Assembly (NCBI GenBank): GCA_015478945.1
Contig: JABUQX010057031.1
Coordinates: 10,001-50,446, forward strand
DNA from: Trachelipus rathkii
Lineage: Eukaryota; Arthropoda; Malacostraca; Isopoda; Trachelipodidae
Length of the DNA: 40,446 nucleotides
Direction: 5' to 3'
This document shows, piece after piece, positions 1 through 12,830 of the stretch; position 1 is the first letter of the stretch; each line of letters opens with the position of its first letter. The position numbers were made by a program, and so were the translations under genes. A model generated the notes under the pieces. It saw only the letters and a list, made by a program, of their open reading frames with translations, was not told the origin of the DNA and ran no database searches.

Positions 1-3000
1 CGAAGCACACGCAATGATTTACCTCACACAAAAACCTTTCTAAAAATATCAAAATCACGTTTCTACGACTTGTTTATTTCAGGAGGGATAGCCATTTATA
101 TGTTCGAACCAAAAAAATCAAAAATCTCTAACCATGTTTGAATTTACAAAAATAAATTAAAGAAAACGGTAGCTTAGGAATAACATTTCCTGGCTGATTT
201 ATTATGCGAAGACCACTCCAGTGATTCCTCACACCAAAAACTTTTCTAAAAAAATACAAAAATCACTTTTCTACGACTTGCTTTTCAGGAGAATAGCCAT
301 TTATATCTTCGAACCACAAAAAATATCACAATTTCCAAATCTACAAAATGTTGACAAAATAAAGTAGAACCTGTTACTCAAAAAATAACAGCTAGTACAA
401 TCCGAAGGACACCTAGTGTTTCCCTCCACAAAACCTTTCTAAAAATATCAAAATCAATTTTCTACGACTTGTATTATTTCGGGAGGAATAGCCATTTATA
501 TCTTCGAACCACAAAAATCCAAAATTTCAAATTTCAAAATATTTGACAAAAATAAATTGAAGTAAAACTGTACTCCAAAAGTAAAACAGCTATTACAAAT
601 CCGAAGACATCCTGAGTGTTCCTCACACAAAAACCTTTCTAAAAATATCCAAAAATCACTTTTCTACGAACGTTTTTATTTCCAGGACGTCTTTCGAGGA
701 ATAGCGGCTATTTTATATTGTTCGAACCACAAAAAATTCCAAAATTTCTGGTAAATTTCAACATATTTGACAAAAATTATTAAAATGAGATACCTGTTAC
801 TTCCAAAAGTTATAACAGCTATTACAAATTCCTAGACACTCTAGTGTTCCTCACACAAAAAACCTTTTCTAACAAAATATCAAAATCACTCTTTCTACGG
901 ACTTGTTATATTTTCAAGAGAGATTGTTCATTTATATGTTCCGACCACAAAAATCCAAAAACTAACAAATTTCAACATTTTATATACAAAAATTAAATTA
1001 AAAAACGCTGTTACTCCAAAGTATAACAGCTATTACAATTCCGAAGACATACCATAGTTTCCTCACACAAAAACCTTTCTAAAAATTCAAAATCATTTTT
1101 CTACGACTTGTATTTCAGGAGCGACATAAGCCATATATTTATATGTTCGAACCACAAAAATCCGAAAATTTACAAATTTCAACATTTTGACAAAAAGAAA
1201 TTAAGAACCTGTTACTCCTAAAAAGCTAGTAACAGCTTATTACAAATTCCGAGGACACCCTTGTTGTTGGCCTACACAGCAAAAACCTTTCAAAAAATTA
1301 TACAAAAATCACTCTATTCTACAACTTGTATTTCAGGAAGAATGGCCATTTATAATGTTCGAACCAAAAAAAAATCCAAAAAATTTACAAATTTTCAAAA
1401 TTTTGACACAAATAAAATAAGAACCTGTTACTCCAAAAGTATAACGAGCTATTACAAATCCAACAGGACACCCTAGTGTTCCTCACTCAGAAATCCACCT
1501 AAAAATATTCAGAAATCACATTCTACGTAGAGCTTATTTTCAGGGAAGGAATAGTAAGGTTTATTCTATGCTTCGGAACCACCAAAAATCCACAGCAATT
1601 TCAAATTCAACATTTGGACAAAAATAAATTTAAAAACCTTTTACTCCAAAAGTACAACAGCTATTACAAATCCGAAGCCACCAGCACCCTAGTATTCCTC
1701 ACACAAAAAACCGGTTCAAAAAATATCGAAAATCACGTTTTCTACGACTTGTAACTTTCAGGAGGAGTGGCCATTTATATGTTCGAACCACACAAATCCA
1801 AAAATTTACAAATTTCAACATGTTGACAAAAATAAATTAAGAAACCTGTTACTCTAAAAGTATAAAAGCTATTACAAATCCGAAGACACCATAGTACTCC
1901 TCACACAAAATCCTTTTCAAAAAATAATTCAAAATCACTTTTCTGACGATCTTGTATTTTCAGAGAGAATAGCCATTTAGTATTGTATCTCGCAACCTAA
2001 AAAAAATCCAAAAATTTTCAAATTTCAACATTTTGACAAACAATAAATTAAGAACCTTGTTAGCTTCCTAAGCGTATAAACAGTCATATTACAAATCTCT
2101 AAAGACTCCTTAAGTGTTCCTCACCACAAAAACCTTTCTTAAAAAATAAAAAAATCACTTTTATACGACTTGTATTTTAGGAGGATTAGCCATTTATATG
2201 TTCGAACCACAAAAAGCCAAAAATTTCCAAATTTCAAAATGTCTCAAAATAAATTAAGTAACCTGAGTTACTCCAAAAGATCTCTTTATTAACAGCATAC
2301 AATCCGAAGAACCCTAGTGTTCCTCACACAAAAAACCTTTATGCTGTAAAAAATATCAAAATCACTATTCGTCTAAATTCAAAATAAGCGACTTGTATTC
2401 AGGCGTAGGAATAGCCCATTTGTATATGTTCGAACCAAAAAATCCAAAAATTTACAATATTGTCAACATCTTGACCCAACAAACAACTTAAGAACCTGTA
2501 CTCGAGAAAGTAATAACACAAAGCTTTTTCAATCCGAAGACACCTATAGTATTCCTCACACAATAAAAAATCCTTTTCTAAACGGTGCATATCAAATAAA
2601 ATCACTTTTCTCACGACTCTTCGTATGAATTTCAGCGAGGAATTGCCATTTATATGTTCGAACTTACTCAAATAATATCCGAAAAAATTTACAAATCTTC
2701 AAGCATTATTGACAAAAATAAATTATAGGGAACCTGTACTCCAAGAGTAATAACAGCGATTTACAAATCCATAAATGACCTTCTTGTGTTTGCTCACACC
2801 AAAGAGCGCGTCTTCTAAAAAATATTCAAAATCACTTATCTACGACTTGTATTTCAGAGGGAATGGCCATTTATATATAGGTTTCCGAACCGATCAAAAA
2901 TCCAAAAAATTTCAAATTTCATTTGACAATAATAAATTAAGAACCTGTTTACTCCAAAGCTATAGACGCTATTACAAATCCGAAGACACTAGTGTTCCTC

Positions 3001-6000
3001 ACACAAAATAACACTTTCTGAATATATCAAAATCACTTTCTACAGATCTTTGTTAGTTTCAGGCTGCGTAATTATAGCAGCATTTATTATATGTTCGGAA
3101 AAACCAAAAAAAATCAAAAAATTACAAATATCTATATTTTTGACAAAATAAATTAGAACCTGTTACTCCAAAAGTTATAACAGCTTATTACAAATCTCGA
3201 ATAAACAACCACTCTTAGTAGATTCCTCACACAAAAAACCCCTTCGAAAAATATTACAAACATTCACTTCTACGCACTAATTTTCAGGAGTGGAATAGCA
3301 AGATTTTAGTATGTATCGAAACCAAAAAAATTCCGAAAAATTTACAAATCGGCAAAATTTTGACAAAAAATAAAGAAGAGACGTTACTCAAGAGTAGCCA
3401 AAAAAGCTTATAAACATGCTATTACTCAAATCCGAGAGGAACCATTTCGTAGTGTTCCTATCACACCAATATACTCTCTTCGTGAAACACCTAAATCACT
3501 TTTCTCACCGACTATTCCCTGTTACTTTTAGAGGTGAGGACATTGCGCACTTTCATATGTTCGAACTACAAAAATCCCAAAAATTTTAAATTATTTCAAC
3601 ATTTTGACAAATAAATTAATAAGAACCTGTTACTCAAAAGTATAACAGCTATTTAACAAATCCGAAGACACTCTAGTGTTCCTCACACAAAAACATTTTT
3701 CTTAAAATATCAAAAATCACATTTTCTCTAAACTTGTATTTCAGGATAGCTTGATATTTTGTTTCATGTAGGGTTTTGACCCAAAATTATTACAAATCTT
3801 TCAACATTTTGACAAAATAAATAATATTAAGATATCAAGGTACTGACCTAAATAGATGTAATAACAGCTATTACAAAATCGAAGACACCCTAGTGTTCCA
3901 CTCACAACTATACCTTTATAAAAATATATCAAAAATCACCTTTCTTCGAGCCAAACCGTACCGCTCGAACCTCATGTTACTATAGGAGTAGCTTAACATA
4001 TTAGTATATTTTCGAACCATATTTATTATATATATGACAACAAAAAATACCAAATTTCAACACTTTGACAAAAATAAATTAAGAACCTGGTTGACTCCAA
4101 AAGTGGTATGAACAGCTATTTAGCAAATCCCGAAGACACCTAGTGTTCCCCATCGACATAACCTTTCTAAAACTATGATCAAAAAAATTCACTTTTCCGG
4201 CTTGTTATGTTTAGGAGGATAATTGCACAGATTGTATATGTGGTCGAAATCCACAAAAAATCCAAAATTTCCAAATCTTCAAATTTTGACAAAAATAAAA
4301 TTAAGAACCTGTTATCCAAAAGTATAACACATATTGGAAATCCAAAGACACTCTAGTGTTCCTCAGCCAAAAACCTTTCTAAAAAGAATCAAAATACACT
4401 TCGCTAACTCGACTTGTATTGTTGCAGGAGGAATACCATTTAATATGTGTCGATAACCTAGCAAAAAATCCAAAAATTTACTAAAAAGCACTTTTGACAT
4501 AGAAATAAATTAGGAACCTGTTGATGAAAAGTATGGGGGTTATTCGGAATCTCGAAGATCACCCTATGTGTTCCTCACACAAAACCCTTTCTAAAAAGTA
4601 TCAATAAATCTACTTTCTACGACTGTATTCTGAAGCAAATAAGGTCATTAACGATTGTTAAGAACCATAAAGCAAATCCAAAAATTTTACAAATTTCAAA
4701 AATTTTGATGCCAAATAATTAAGAACCTCGGTTACTTCCAAGAGAAGTATATAACAGCTATTACAAAATCGAAGACACCCTAGTGTTCTGTCTGTCTCAC
4801 ACAAAAACCTTTCTCTAAGAAAAATATGTATCACTTTTCTACGACTTGTATTGCAGGTAAGCAAAATAGCCATTTAGGATATCTTTTCTACGAACGCAAC
4901 AAAAAATGCCTAATAAATTCTAGCTAAATTCAGTATATTTTGACAAATAGGGTTTAGATTGAGGAAACCTGTTACTCCGAAAGAAGTACAACAGTCTATT
5001 ACAAATCGAAGCACACCCTAGTATTGCCTCACACAAAAACCTTTCAAAAAATAATCAAAATGCACACCACCATATTTGTACTTTCAGGAGCGTAATGGCG
5101 CATCTATTTACTAATTAGTTTACAGAACCACAAAATCCAAAAATTTACAAATTTCAAAACATTTTTGACAAAAATAATTAAGAACCTGTTACTCTCCAAG
5201 AGTATAACAGCTATTACAAATCCGAAGGATGCTCGCCATAGTTACTCCTCACAGCAATTAATCCTGTTCAAAAATATCCAAATCACTTTCTTATCCGACT
5301 TAGATATTTCAGGTGTTAGGAATAGCCATTTATATGCTTGAATTTAAAAAATGTCCAATAAATTTTTATTCAGAATATTTTTGTTGTATTTTTGACAAAA
5401 ATAAATTAAGTACCTGTTACTCCTCAATATAGCGGATAACTAAGCTTATTAACAGAGATGCCTAAGAACATTTCATTAAGTGTATCCTCACACAAAAACC
5501 TTCTTAAAAAATATTTAAATCACTCTTATACGACTTGGTTTTTAATAAGTAGAGCCATTTATATGTTCGAACCATAAAAAATCCATAAAAATATTGCCTA
5601 GGTTCAACATTTTGACAAAAAATAATATTTAAGAACACTGTTTTAAGGGCAATCAACCTATATAATGTTGCTGAAGTAAATGTTCATCGACAAAGCTCCT
5701 CTTCTAAAAATATTCAAAAATTCCACGTTTTCACGGACATTGTATTTCAGAGGAATAGCAATTTATATGTTTACGAAACCAACCAAAAATCCAAGGAAAA
5801 TTTTCAAATTTATCAACCATTGTGACAAAATAAATAAAAGAACCTAGTTTACTCCCAAAATGTATTTTAACAAGGCTATTACATCCGGTAAGACACCATT
5901 AGTTGAGTTTCGTCATCACGACATAAAACAACTCTTAGGGCTAAAAATAAATGCAAAATCACTTTTCTACGAACTTCGTATTTCAGGGAGTTAATAGCCA

Positions 6001-7365
6001 TATTATATGTTCGAGTTCGAAGAAGTTACAAGAAGGTTATTCTAATTTTCAAAATATTAGCAAAAATAAAATATAAAGAACCAACTTTCATCTGTCGGTC
6101 CTTGGAGTCGGACGTATAAACTCAGAAACTCAAACAAGCTATTGAAGCCACAAAAACTGTATTTGCTAAGAAATATCAAAATCACTTTTTAACGACTTTG
6201 TTATTTACAGGGAAGAATAGCCATTTAGGTATCTCTCGAACCAACAGTAAGATCCAGAAAAAGTTATTCCACAAAAGTTATCATAAATTTAAGAGCAAGA
6301 ATAAAATTATATAACTCTGTGATTACATTCAAAAATTAATAACAGCTAAATTAGAAGGAGAAATAACACTCTTAGTCTTCTAGTCACACTAAAAAAACCT
6401 ATTTCTAATAAATTTCCAAATAAATCAATTTTCTTAAGCGAGATTGAATTTCAGGAAGGAATAGCCATTAAAACATTCTCCACAAGTTTATCAACTTTCA
6501 TAGAAATATTTCCAGAATATTTATCAAAAATTTGTAACTAGAAAAATATATGATTAAGAAATCTATATGTTACCTGTCTCAGAAAAGTAGTTAAGAGTAG
6601 CGAAGACTTATATACAAATCCGGAATGACATACTAGTGATTATCCTCACATCGCATAAAATCCTTTCAAAAATAATCATAAATCGACTTGTGATCGAACT
6701 ATGGTATGTCGAGAGCCAGATCTGATGTAGCTCATCTTTTTACCTATCAGAACTCGCCAGCTATTAAATATACCAGAATAATTTTCATCATAGTTGCATA
6801 CCATAATCATTTGACAAAATGATATGAATTAGAGGAGACCTGTTTATACTCCAAAAGAGTTTTTGAGCTTATAACAGCTATTACAACAATCGAAATGTAC
6901 ACGTCTATGTGAGATTCCCTCTACACAAAACATATCCTTACTCAATGTAGTATGTCAAAAATCACTACTTTATCATAGACGGAAATTAATTTCAAGAAGT
7001 TTGTCCAATGATATATATGTTCGATCCACAAAATAATCCAATGAAAACTTTACAAATTTCAACATTAATTTACAAATAATAAATTTAGGTAAGCACTGAA
7101 TCTCCAAACAAGAGTGAAATAATAAACAGTCTAAGTTGATCCATATATCCTCGAGAGCAACGACAACGACCTGGTGCGTGCGCGTTACACATTGCGTTAT
7201 TCTCTTAAAAAAAATATACAGAAATCACTTTTTCTATCGACTTTGTATTCAGGGTAGGAACATTTAGTACCACTATCATATACATTTGTGTGCTCGAAGC
7301 CACAAAAATCCCAAGAGTAATTAACAAGATGACTTAACAATATTGGACAAAAATTAAACATTAAA
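1..7365. repeat. Satellite array, about 195-220 bp unit, roughly 35 degenerate copies
   Basis: The whole stretch is a head-to-tail tandem repeat. The same ordered motifs return in every unit: CTACGACTTGTATTTCAGGA, then GCCATTTATATGTTCGAACC, TTTTGACAAAAATAAATTAA, AGAACCTGTTACTCCAAAAG, and CACCCTAGTGTTCCTCACAC. The GCCATTTATA anchor falls near 91, 296, 491, 705, 924, 1128, 1345 and 1770, a mean spacing near 210. The window opens inside the array, so it continues leftwards. Copies differ by private small indels more than by substitutions. Each unit carries a CTGTTA/TAACAG dyad and the palindromic GTTCGAACC. Units are easily recognised to about 5.4 kb and become ragged after that. No continuous coding frame runs across units, so the short frames inside it are chance. 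Family identity is unknown to me. Confidence 0.96.
5400..7365. repeat. Degraded right edge of the satellite array
   Basis: The unit motifs persist but with far more insertions, skipped segments and foreign patches than to the left. At 7,140-7,195 the expected end of a unit is replaced by about 55 bases of unrelated GC-richer sequence. The final unit runs from about 7,198 and stops shortly after the GACAAAAATTAAA step near 7,345-7,365, in mid-unit. Greater divergence at array edges is commonly seen in satellites, but uneven read quality would look the same. Confidence 0.8.
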
Positions 7366-7709
7366 AAATATCTGAATTTCTCGATTGAAATAATGCTGTT
7401 CTCGATGACGAGGATTGTTACACTATTCACACTTCTATCTTGGACTCCATTAGTACACTTAAACTTAAAAATCTTACTAAACCAGTTTCGCGCCTTTCAC
7501 ATTATCGTGGCACTCGGATCTCTTGCAAAGAGTCAGATGCTCGCACCATCTGTGAAAATTACACTTAAATCTCAACTTCATTAACAGCGTGAAGCCTTAA
7601 AGCCTTAACAGATGAAATCTGTTTTGAAGCCAATAATGTTAAACGAAAGTTATCCTGTAGCACACAAATTACCACTTTTAATACAAAATTTGACATATTT
7701 GAATGGTGA
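7366..7709. other. Stretch between satellite and gag remnant, no assignable gene
   Basis: Unique-looking sequence of moderate AT content. All three forward frames carry stops, and the short open frames at 7,393-7,584 and 7,612-7,809 have no recognisable domain. It could be the decayed upstream part of the same retroelement, because gag normally extends several hundred codons upstream of the zinc knuckles, but I cannot show this. Confidence 0.5.
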
Positions 7710-8132
7710 GTTAGAGAGGTATATAATCCTCTCGTACAAAAATCCATTAACTCTGAAAAGGTTTTACAGAAAGACAACTGTAAAAGCCTTAAATACTACT
7801 TTCTCATAAAAAATACAATGTCAAATATTAAATTTGACCAATGGTCAATTACTTGTATATATTGTAAAAAAAAAAGGCATTATGCCTTTGAGTGTGAAGC
7901 ATTTTCCACTCCTTTGAGACGTCAATTTTTATCAAAAAATAACCTTTGTAATTTTTGTTTTACTTCTAACCATTCCACATTCGAATGTTTAAAAGTAAAA
8001 CCTTGTCGTTTTTGTAATTTACCAGGACACCATGCGTCCCTGTGTGAAATTTTTGAAACAAATTCACCCTCTAAAACCACTGATAATGAATCAGAGGTAA
8101 TTGACGAACTCGACATCACATACTTCCGATAG
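7710..8132 (+). pseudogene. BEL/Pao-type retrotransposon gag fragment with three CCHC zinc knuckles
   Basis: The frame is open from just after a TGA at 7,707 to a stop at 8,130-8,132; the first ATG is at 7,818 and gives 104 residues. Counting from that ATG, three C-x2-C-x4-H-x4-C knuckles are intact: C13-C16-H21-C26, C44-C47-H52-C57 and C63-C66-H71-C76. The long first gap, short second gap and HH in the last knuckle match the nucleic-acid-binding end of BEL/Pao gag, which packages element RNA in cytoplasmic particles. About 28 acidic and serine-rich residues follow before the stop. The upstream gag body, protease, reverse transcriptase and integrase are absent: 8,238 onward is a TA array. The coding frame is clean, unlike its surroundings. 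It is most likely a truncated, dead copy. A domesticated small CCHC gene is the alternative, with no evidence for expression here. Confidence 0.82.
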
Positions 8133-8237
8133 GGAAGATATAATATAAATATACTGATATTATTAAATTCAGTGACACAATAATTAAAACAGATTATAAT
8201 ACGCTTCATTGAGAAGACATTGTAAATATAATAAGGA

Positions 8238-8426
8238 GTATTATATAATTATATATATATATATATATAATATATATATTATATATTAATATATATAATA
8301 TATACATTATATTATTAATATATATATATATATTATATATAATATATAAGTATATATATATATATTATATATATATATTATATATATTAATATATATTAT
8401 ATATATATATATATATTATATACTTA

Positions 8427-8458
<32 letters not shown>

Positions 8459-8758
8459 TATATATATATATATTATGTATATATATATATATATATTAAT
8501 AATATAATATATATATATAATTTATATATATATATTAAATAATATAATATATAAATTAATTATATTAAATATTAATATTATATATATATTAATAATATAA
8601 TATATATATTATGTATATATTTAATATTAATTAATATATATTAATATATAATTATATATAAATTATTATATATATTATATATTAATATATATATTATATA
8701 TTTAATATAATATATATAAAATATATATAAATAATTATATAATAATATAAAATATATT
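8238..8758. repeat. (TA)n array, about 520 bp
   Basis: Almost purely A and T, in alternating TATA blocks broken by TAAT, ATTA or AATT phase slips and only a few C or G. It lies immediately downstream of the gag remnant. Confidence 0.97.
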
Positions 8759-9379
8759 TGTATTCTTATAGTATTTTTATATAGGGGATTTTAGGTACAA
8801 CTAAGAGTAGCCGTATGATAATGGGTTAATGAGGGATACTCACTTAATGTAAAGATAGTGATATTGATTATATTATGGGGTGTGTTTATGGTTGTGATTA
8901 TATAAGGCTATCCTTGAGATAATGGAATTCAAAAAAGTATGTATATAGATATATGAGCGTGATATATAATAATAGAAAATATATATAAATATATATTGAT
9001 CAATAAGTGAATATGAGTTTAGTATTAATATAGTCGGTGAGCAGGGAGTTTTTGTGAATTTATGTCTCACTCATTGTTATTCAAGTTGTATAATATTTAG
9101 GATTAAGGGTTATGAAAGATAAATTATATGATAGTTGAGGGTGAGTAGTGTCAATTAGTAAATATAGGTGTTAGTAATAATTGATATGTAATATAGGAGA
9201 TGAGGTAGGGTTGCATTATAATATACTATTCTATATATATATGCCTGACATCCTTAGGTATTTATGTTGAGCGGGAAAGTATTCTATAATAGTAGTTATG
9301 AGTAAGGTTAATTTAGGTAGAGATTTGGCAGGTAGGTATGTTTAAAATAGAGATATATGTAGGTTTATTGTAAAGTTAT

Positions 9380-9580
9380 TAATACGTAGATAAGGTTATA
9401 GGTTATTATGTTGATGAGTGAGGTACAGTCTCTTCACAGTTAGTGAATAAGTTTAAGTTAGATGGTGATAGCTAAGCTGAAACCTCAAGTGATCGAGTAT
9501 AAAAATATAGGGTATGTGTTGGATAGAAGTGGAAGGTATGTAATCAGTATTAGTACTAAAGTTTGAATGATCACAGGAGG
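9380..9580 (+). repeat. Left copy of a degenerate direct repeat (partner 10,975-11,200)
   Basis: It shares ordered blocks with the partner copy: TATAGGTTATTATG, TGAGTGAG, ACAGTC, AGCTGAAA and TTGAATGATCACA. The two are separated by about 1.6 kb in the same orientation. Between the blocks the copies differ heavily by indels. Confidence 0.65.
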
Positions 9581-10707
9581 TTATCTCTAGTGAGCATAAT
9601 TTAATATAATACCGTGTATGTATAATAGTAAGGACTAAGTCTTGAGTGCGCTACGGTTCACTTTAACTAGGTAATGAGGTATGTTTATGTTTAGCTATTA
9701 TGTTGTATATGTACAATGTATAGTGAGTATATACAATTTCCTTAGATAAATTAAAGAAATAATAATAGAACTTAAGAACAGTAATAGTTCATATATATAT
9801 ATGTGAGACATATATATATATAACAGATTAGCTATAGGTGTGAGAAGAAGTTGATAAATGAGGAAATGAACTTAATTAGAGAGGTTGTTGTGGTGTGTAA
9901 GGAATAATGAGTAGGTAAAATTAGTAAGTATATAAAATTATGAATATAAAAGGTTATGTTATGAGTAATGTATTGGTCATGTTGATATAAAGAAGGATGT
10001 TTCTGCCAAAATAGTTATAGATCTATATTTTTTATATATATTATTATAGTAGGGATTGATTGACGGGAACCCGAGATATTCCATAGTGATGACTGAGTAA
10101 ATCCGAGAAGTAAAAATAAAAGTTGTGAAATTGAGCGTGTAATATACGAAATGATCTTGAAAGGATAGATAGTAAAATTAGTTAGAGTTCGACATAGAGT
10201 GGCACTAAGTAAATTAAAGGTGCATAATTAAGTAGTAGAGTGAAATTGTGAGCTGGGGTATTTTATTATATGGTGAGGAGCTATGAGGTGATTATGTGTG
10301 GACCTAAATATACCTTAGGGCTAAGGGATTGACACCCTTTACATATAGTACGATTCTATGTACGATATTGAGTAGGAGATTGGTGCTCAACAGCGTACAT
10401 TATGAGCGGATGCGTTCACATACGGGGAAGCCTCGTCTATGGCAGGTATTGAGGTGGAATTATTATTCTGTGGCTTGTTGGTTACGGTAATTTCTTATAT
10501 AATATTAATAGGTACCACATCAAAAGTATGTATGACGATAGTGAGCAGCGTGTGTAAGAATAAGGAAGTAGGTGTTTACAAAGGTGATTGGTTTATATTA
10601 ATGAGGCGAGTGACGGCGGACGTGGTCCTTTTTGTGTAGTCGGCACTCTTGTTCCTGTTATTTCTTCATATCGTATATGGATGAGGGGTCTTATTTGACA
10701 CGAATTT

Positions 10708-10725
10708 GCACGCGCCTCGGCGTGC
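10708..10725. other. Small GC-rich hairpin
   Basis: GCACGC and GCGTGC form a perfect 6-bp stem around a 6-base loop, in an otherwise AT-rich neighbourhood. No U-tract follows in a way that would suggest a defined function. Confidence 0.6.
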
Positions 10726-10974
10726 TCGGATTCAGGACAATGGTGAGCTCTCAGGAATGCAGTACGATTGAACCTGGTAAGAATGGCTCGCGAAGTCTGG
10801 GCGAGTAGGCTATGGTGAGAGGAAAAGAGGGTTGTCCGAGAATGAAAATTTGGTGTTTAAAGATGAATGCGGTGAATCTGAAGAGAAGTATATTGAAAAA
10901 GAGGAATTGGTAGAGAATATTTATGGCAAGAGTGTGTAAATATAGGAGGGTTTGAAAGTAATAAGTAGATAAGT

Positions 10975-11200
10975 AAGTATAGGTTATTATGGTTGTGAGT
11001 GAGAGGAACAGTCCTCAGGATGAAGTATAGTTATTAGATAATGGTTAAGATACAGCTGAAAACAAGTATATGTCTGAGTTAAATATTATTTATAGGGTAT
11101 TGAAATGTTGGAATATGATTTGAAGGGGAGAACAGAGATTTAGATTATATCAGACGTGTAGTACTTAATATATAAAATTATGTATTTGAATGATCACATA
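10975..11200 (+). repeat. Right copy of a degenerate direct repeat (partner 9,380-9,580)
   Basis: Same ordered blocks as the left copy, including TATAGGTTATTATG near 10,979 and TTGAATGATCACA near 11,187. The element's full limits cannot be set by eye. Confidence 0.65.
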
Positions 11201-12059
11201 TTAAGTGATATAATGGATTGAGCTATAGAGGTGTCAAATTAAATATACCTATTGGTTATAGAATGTAAATGAGGAACATTAAAGTATTGTAGTTAATTGC
11301 GTCAATCGAGTCTTATCTATAGTATGTGAGGTTATATAATGATTATGTATGCTGTTATAGTGTTTTATGGTTGTGGATGATATACTAACAACGTAGCTGA
11401 CGCACTACCACACGGAAAAATGATGGGAATAAATTGGAAGAAGTAAGGGTAATTTTCAGGCCCGCATATCCCTAAAGTTTCAATGCTCATCAGGGAATGA
11501 TTCAAATTCTAGAAAGTGCTACTAGCTATGGGGCTCTGTAGCAGAAGGATATTTGATCACACAGGAAACAAATGTAACTCATATTTTATGAACCTGGAGC
11601 TATCAGATTAGAGTGTGTTGTAAAATATATGTGTCGTTCGTTTTAAATATTATAAGATGAATATAATTGATAGTATAAGTGCTAGAGAAGAAACTATGAT
11701 ATAGGATACCAATAAGGGTTAAAATTGTAGGCGCTGTCATCCAAGCAATAGATTTAGTCGAAATGAATTAAATTTTATATGCTATATATAAATTGCTTTG
11801 CTCATTTATATGATTGAGAGAGCGTATCTAGTATGTCGTGACACAGGACATAAACTCTTTGCCTTTTAAGTACCGGTACTGAGGGGAGACTCAGAAGTTA
11901 GAATAAGATTGGATACGATTCGGTGAACGAACCTCCTCGCAAGGATCGTAGAAATATGAAGTTAGGGATAGATGGCTCATGGATATAAGAGTGTCTCTAC
12001 TAGAGATATGGAGTTCGCTTAACTTGCTAATGTATTTCTTGTATAGCAGAACTCGCTTC

Positions 12060-12230
12060 TATCTTGTTGAAAGCCAAAACATTCGCGCTCTATTGGACCT
12101 TAAGCGATGTTAATCGCGCGGGCATATTTGCCACCGCATTTTACGCTATACCGCTACGAGGGTGCGCACTCTGCGGACACTCGTGGAAGCTCGTAAGGGC
12201 TTTGCGCAGTATATTTCTAGGATTACACAA
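12060..12230. repeat. GC-rich patch, possible member of the palindromic repeat family
   Basis: An abrupt rise in GC, with CGCGCG, GCGCAC and TGGAAGCTCG motifs. Part of it (GCGCAC...ACTC..TGGA-GCT) resembles 19,320-19,350. Membership of the family best seen at 19.2 and 21.2 kb is tentative. Confidence 0.4.
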
Positions 12231-12480
12231 TAAATTTTAATCTGAGTACATATATGAGGTAGGTAGTGTTAAAGGCTGGGCTTTCCTTTCACGAAACTAT
12301 TTTAGTTACTACTTTTCACTTATCTATACTTAATATATATATCACTTTATATGAGCTTTTCACCTTATTTCGATATGCATGAACTATAAGTATATTTACT
12401 ATATACCGCACAAACCTTACCTATAATATTACCTACAGTACTGGAGGATAAAAGAGGGTTGATAAAGAAAGTAATTAGAT
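12231..12480. other. AT-rich spacer, nothing assignable
   Basis: Composition turns from G-rich to C-rich on the + strand near 12,290. No open frame or repeat match was noticed. Confidence 0.5.
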
Positions 12481-12830
12481 ATATTATATATAAGTAATAT
12501 ATATAATTAAAATTATTAATTATTATAATTATTAATATATATATTAATATAATAATATTTATATATTAATATATAAATATAATATAATATATATATAATA
12601 TTATATAAATATATTATTCATATATTATATAATAATTAATATATATATATAATTATATATATATATATCATATTAATATATATATATATATAATTATATA
12701 TATACATTTAATATATATATATTAATATATTCTATATAATTATATATATATTATATATATTAAATTAATATTTAATTAATATATAATAATTTTATATATA
12801 ATTTACTTATATATACATATTATTAATATA
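12481..12830. repeat. (TA)n array, about 350 bp
   Basis: Nearly all A/T with alternating TATA blocks and TTAA/AATT slips; a few isolated C. Confidence 0.95.

Larger units (their letters stand above)
8759..12050. other. Cytosine-poor, G-rich noncoding block with degraded internal repeats
   Basis: The + strand is A, T and G with very little C: 9,121-9,180 has 15 G and 1 C, and 9,841-9,900 has 19 G and 1 C. No frame exceeds 66 codons and none has a recognisable domain. Sequence near 9,380-9,580 resembles 10,975-11,200, with shared steps TATAGGTTATTATG, GAGTGAG, ACAGTC, AGCTGAAA and TTGAATGATCACA in the same order. Two short stretches, 10,320-10,450 and 10,640-10,800, are more balanced in composition. 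No gene is supported. Confidence 0.75.

Noticed and set aside
1..7365. Regular repeats suggesting a CRISPR array
   Set aside because: The entire 195-220 bp unit repeats with no unique spacers between short repeats, and no cas-like gene is present. It is a satellite.
7565..8209. Minus-strand frames at 7,565-7,777 and 7,922-8,209
   Set aside because: They are antisense to the gag remnant, whose + frame has the diagnostic CCHC spacing; the antisense peptides have no domain.
9096..9112. TTAGG-like words suggesting arthropod telomeric repeat
   Set aside because: Only isolated words occur; there is no tandem TTAGG run.
10439..10639. Plus frame of 66 codons with a hydrophobic start, possibly a membrane peptide
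   Set aside because: It lies in a repeat-derived C-poor block whose relatives at 16.55 and 18.72 kb are not open, so coding is not conserved.
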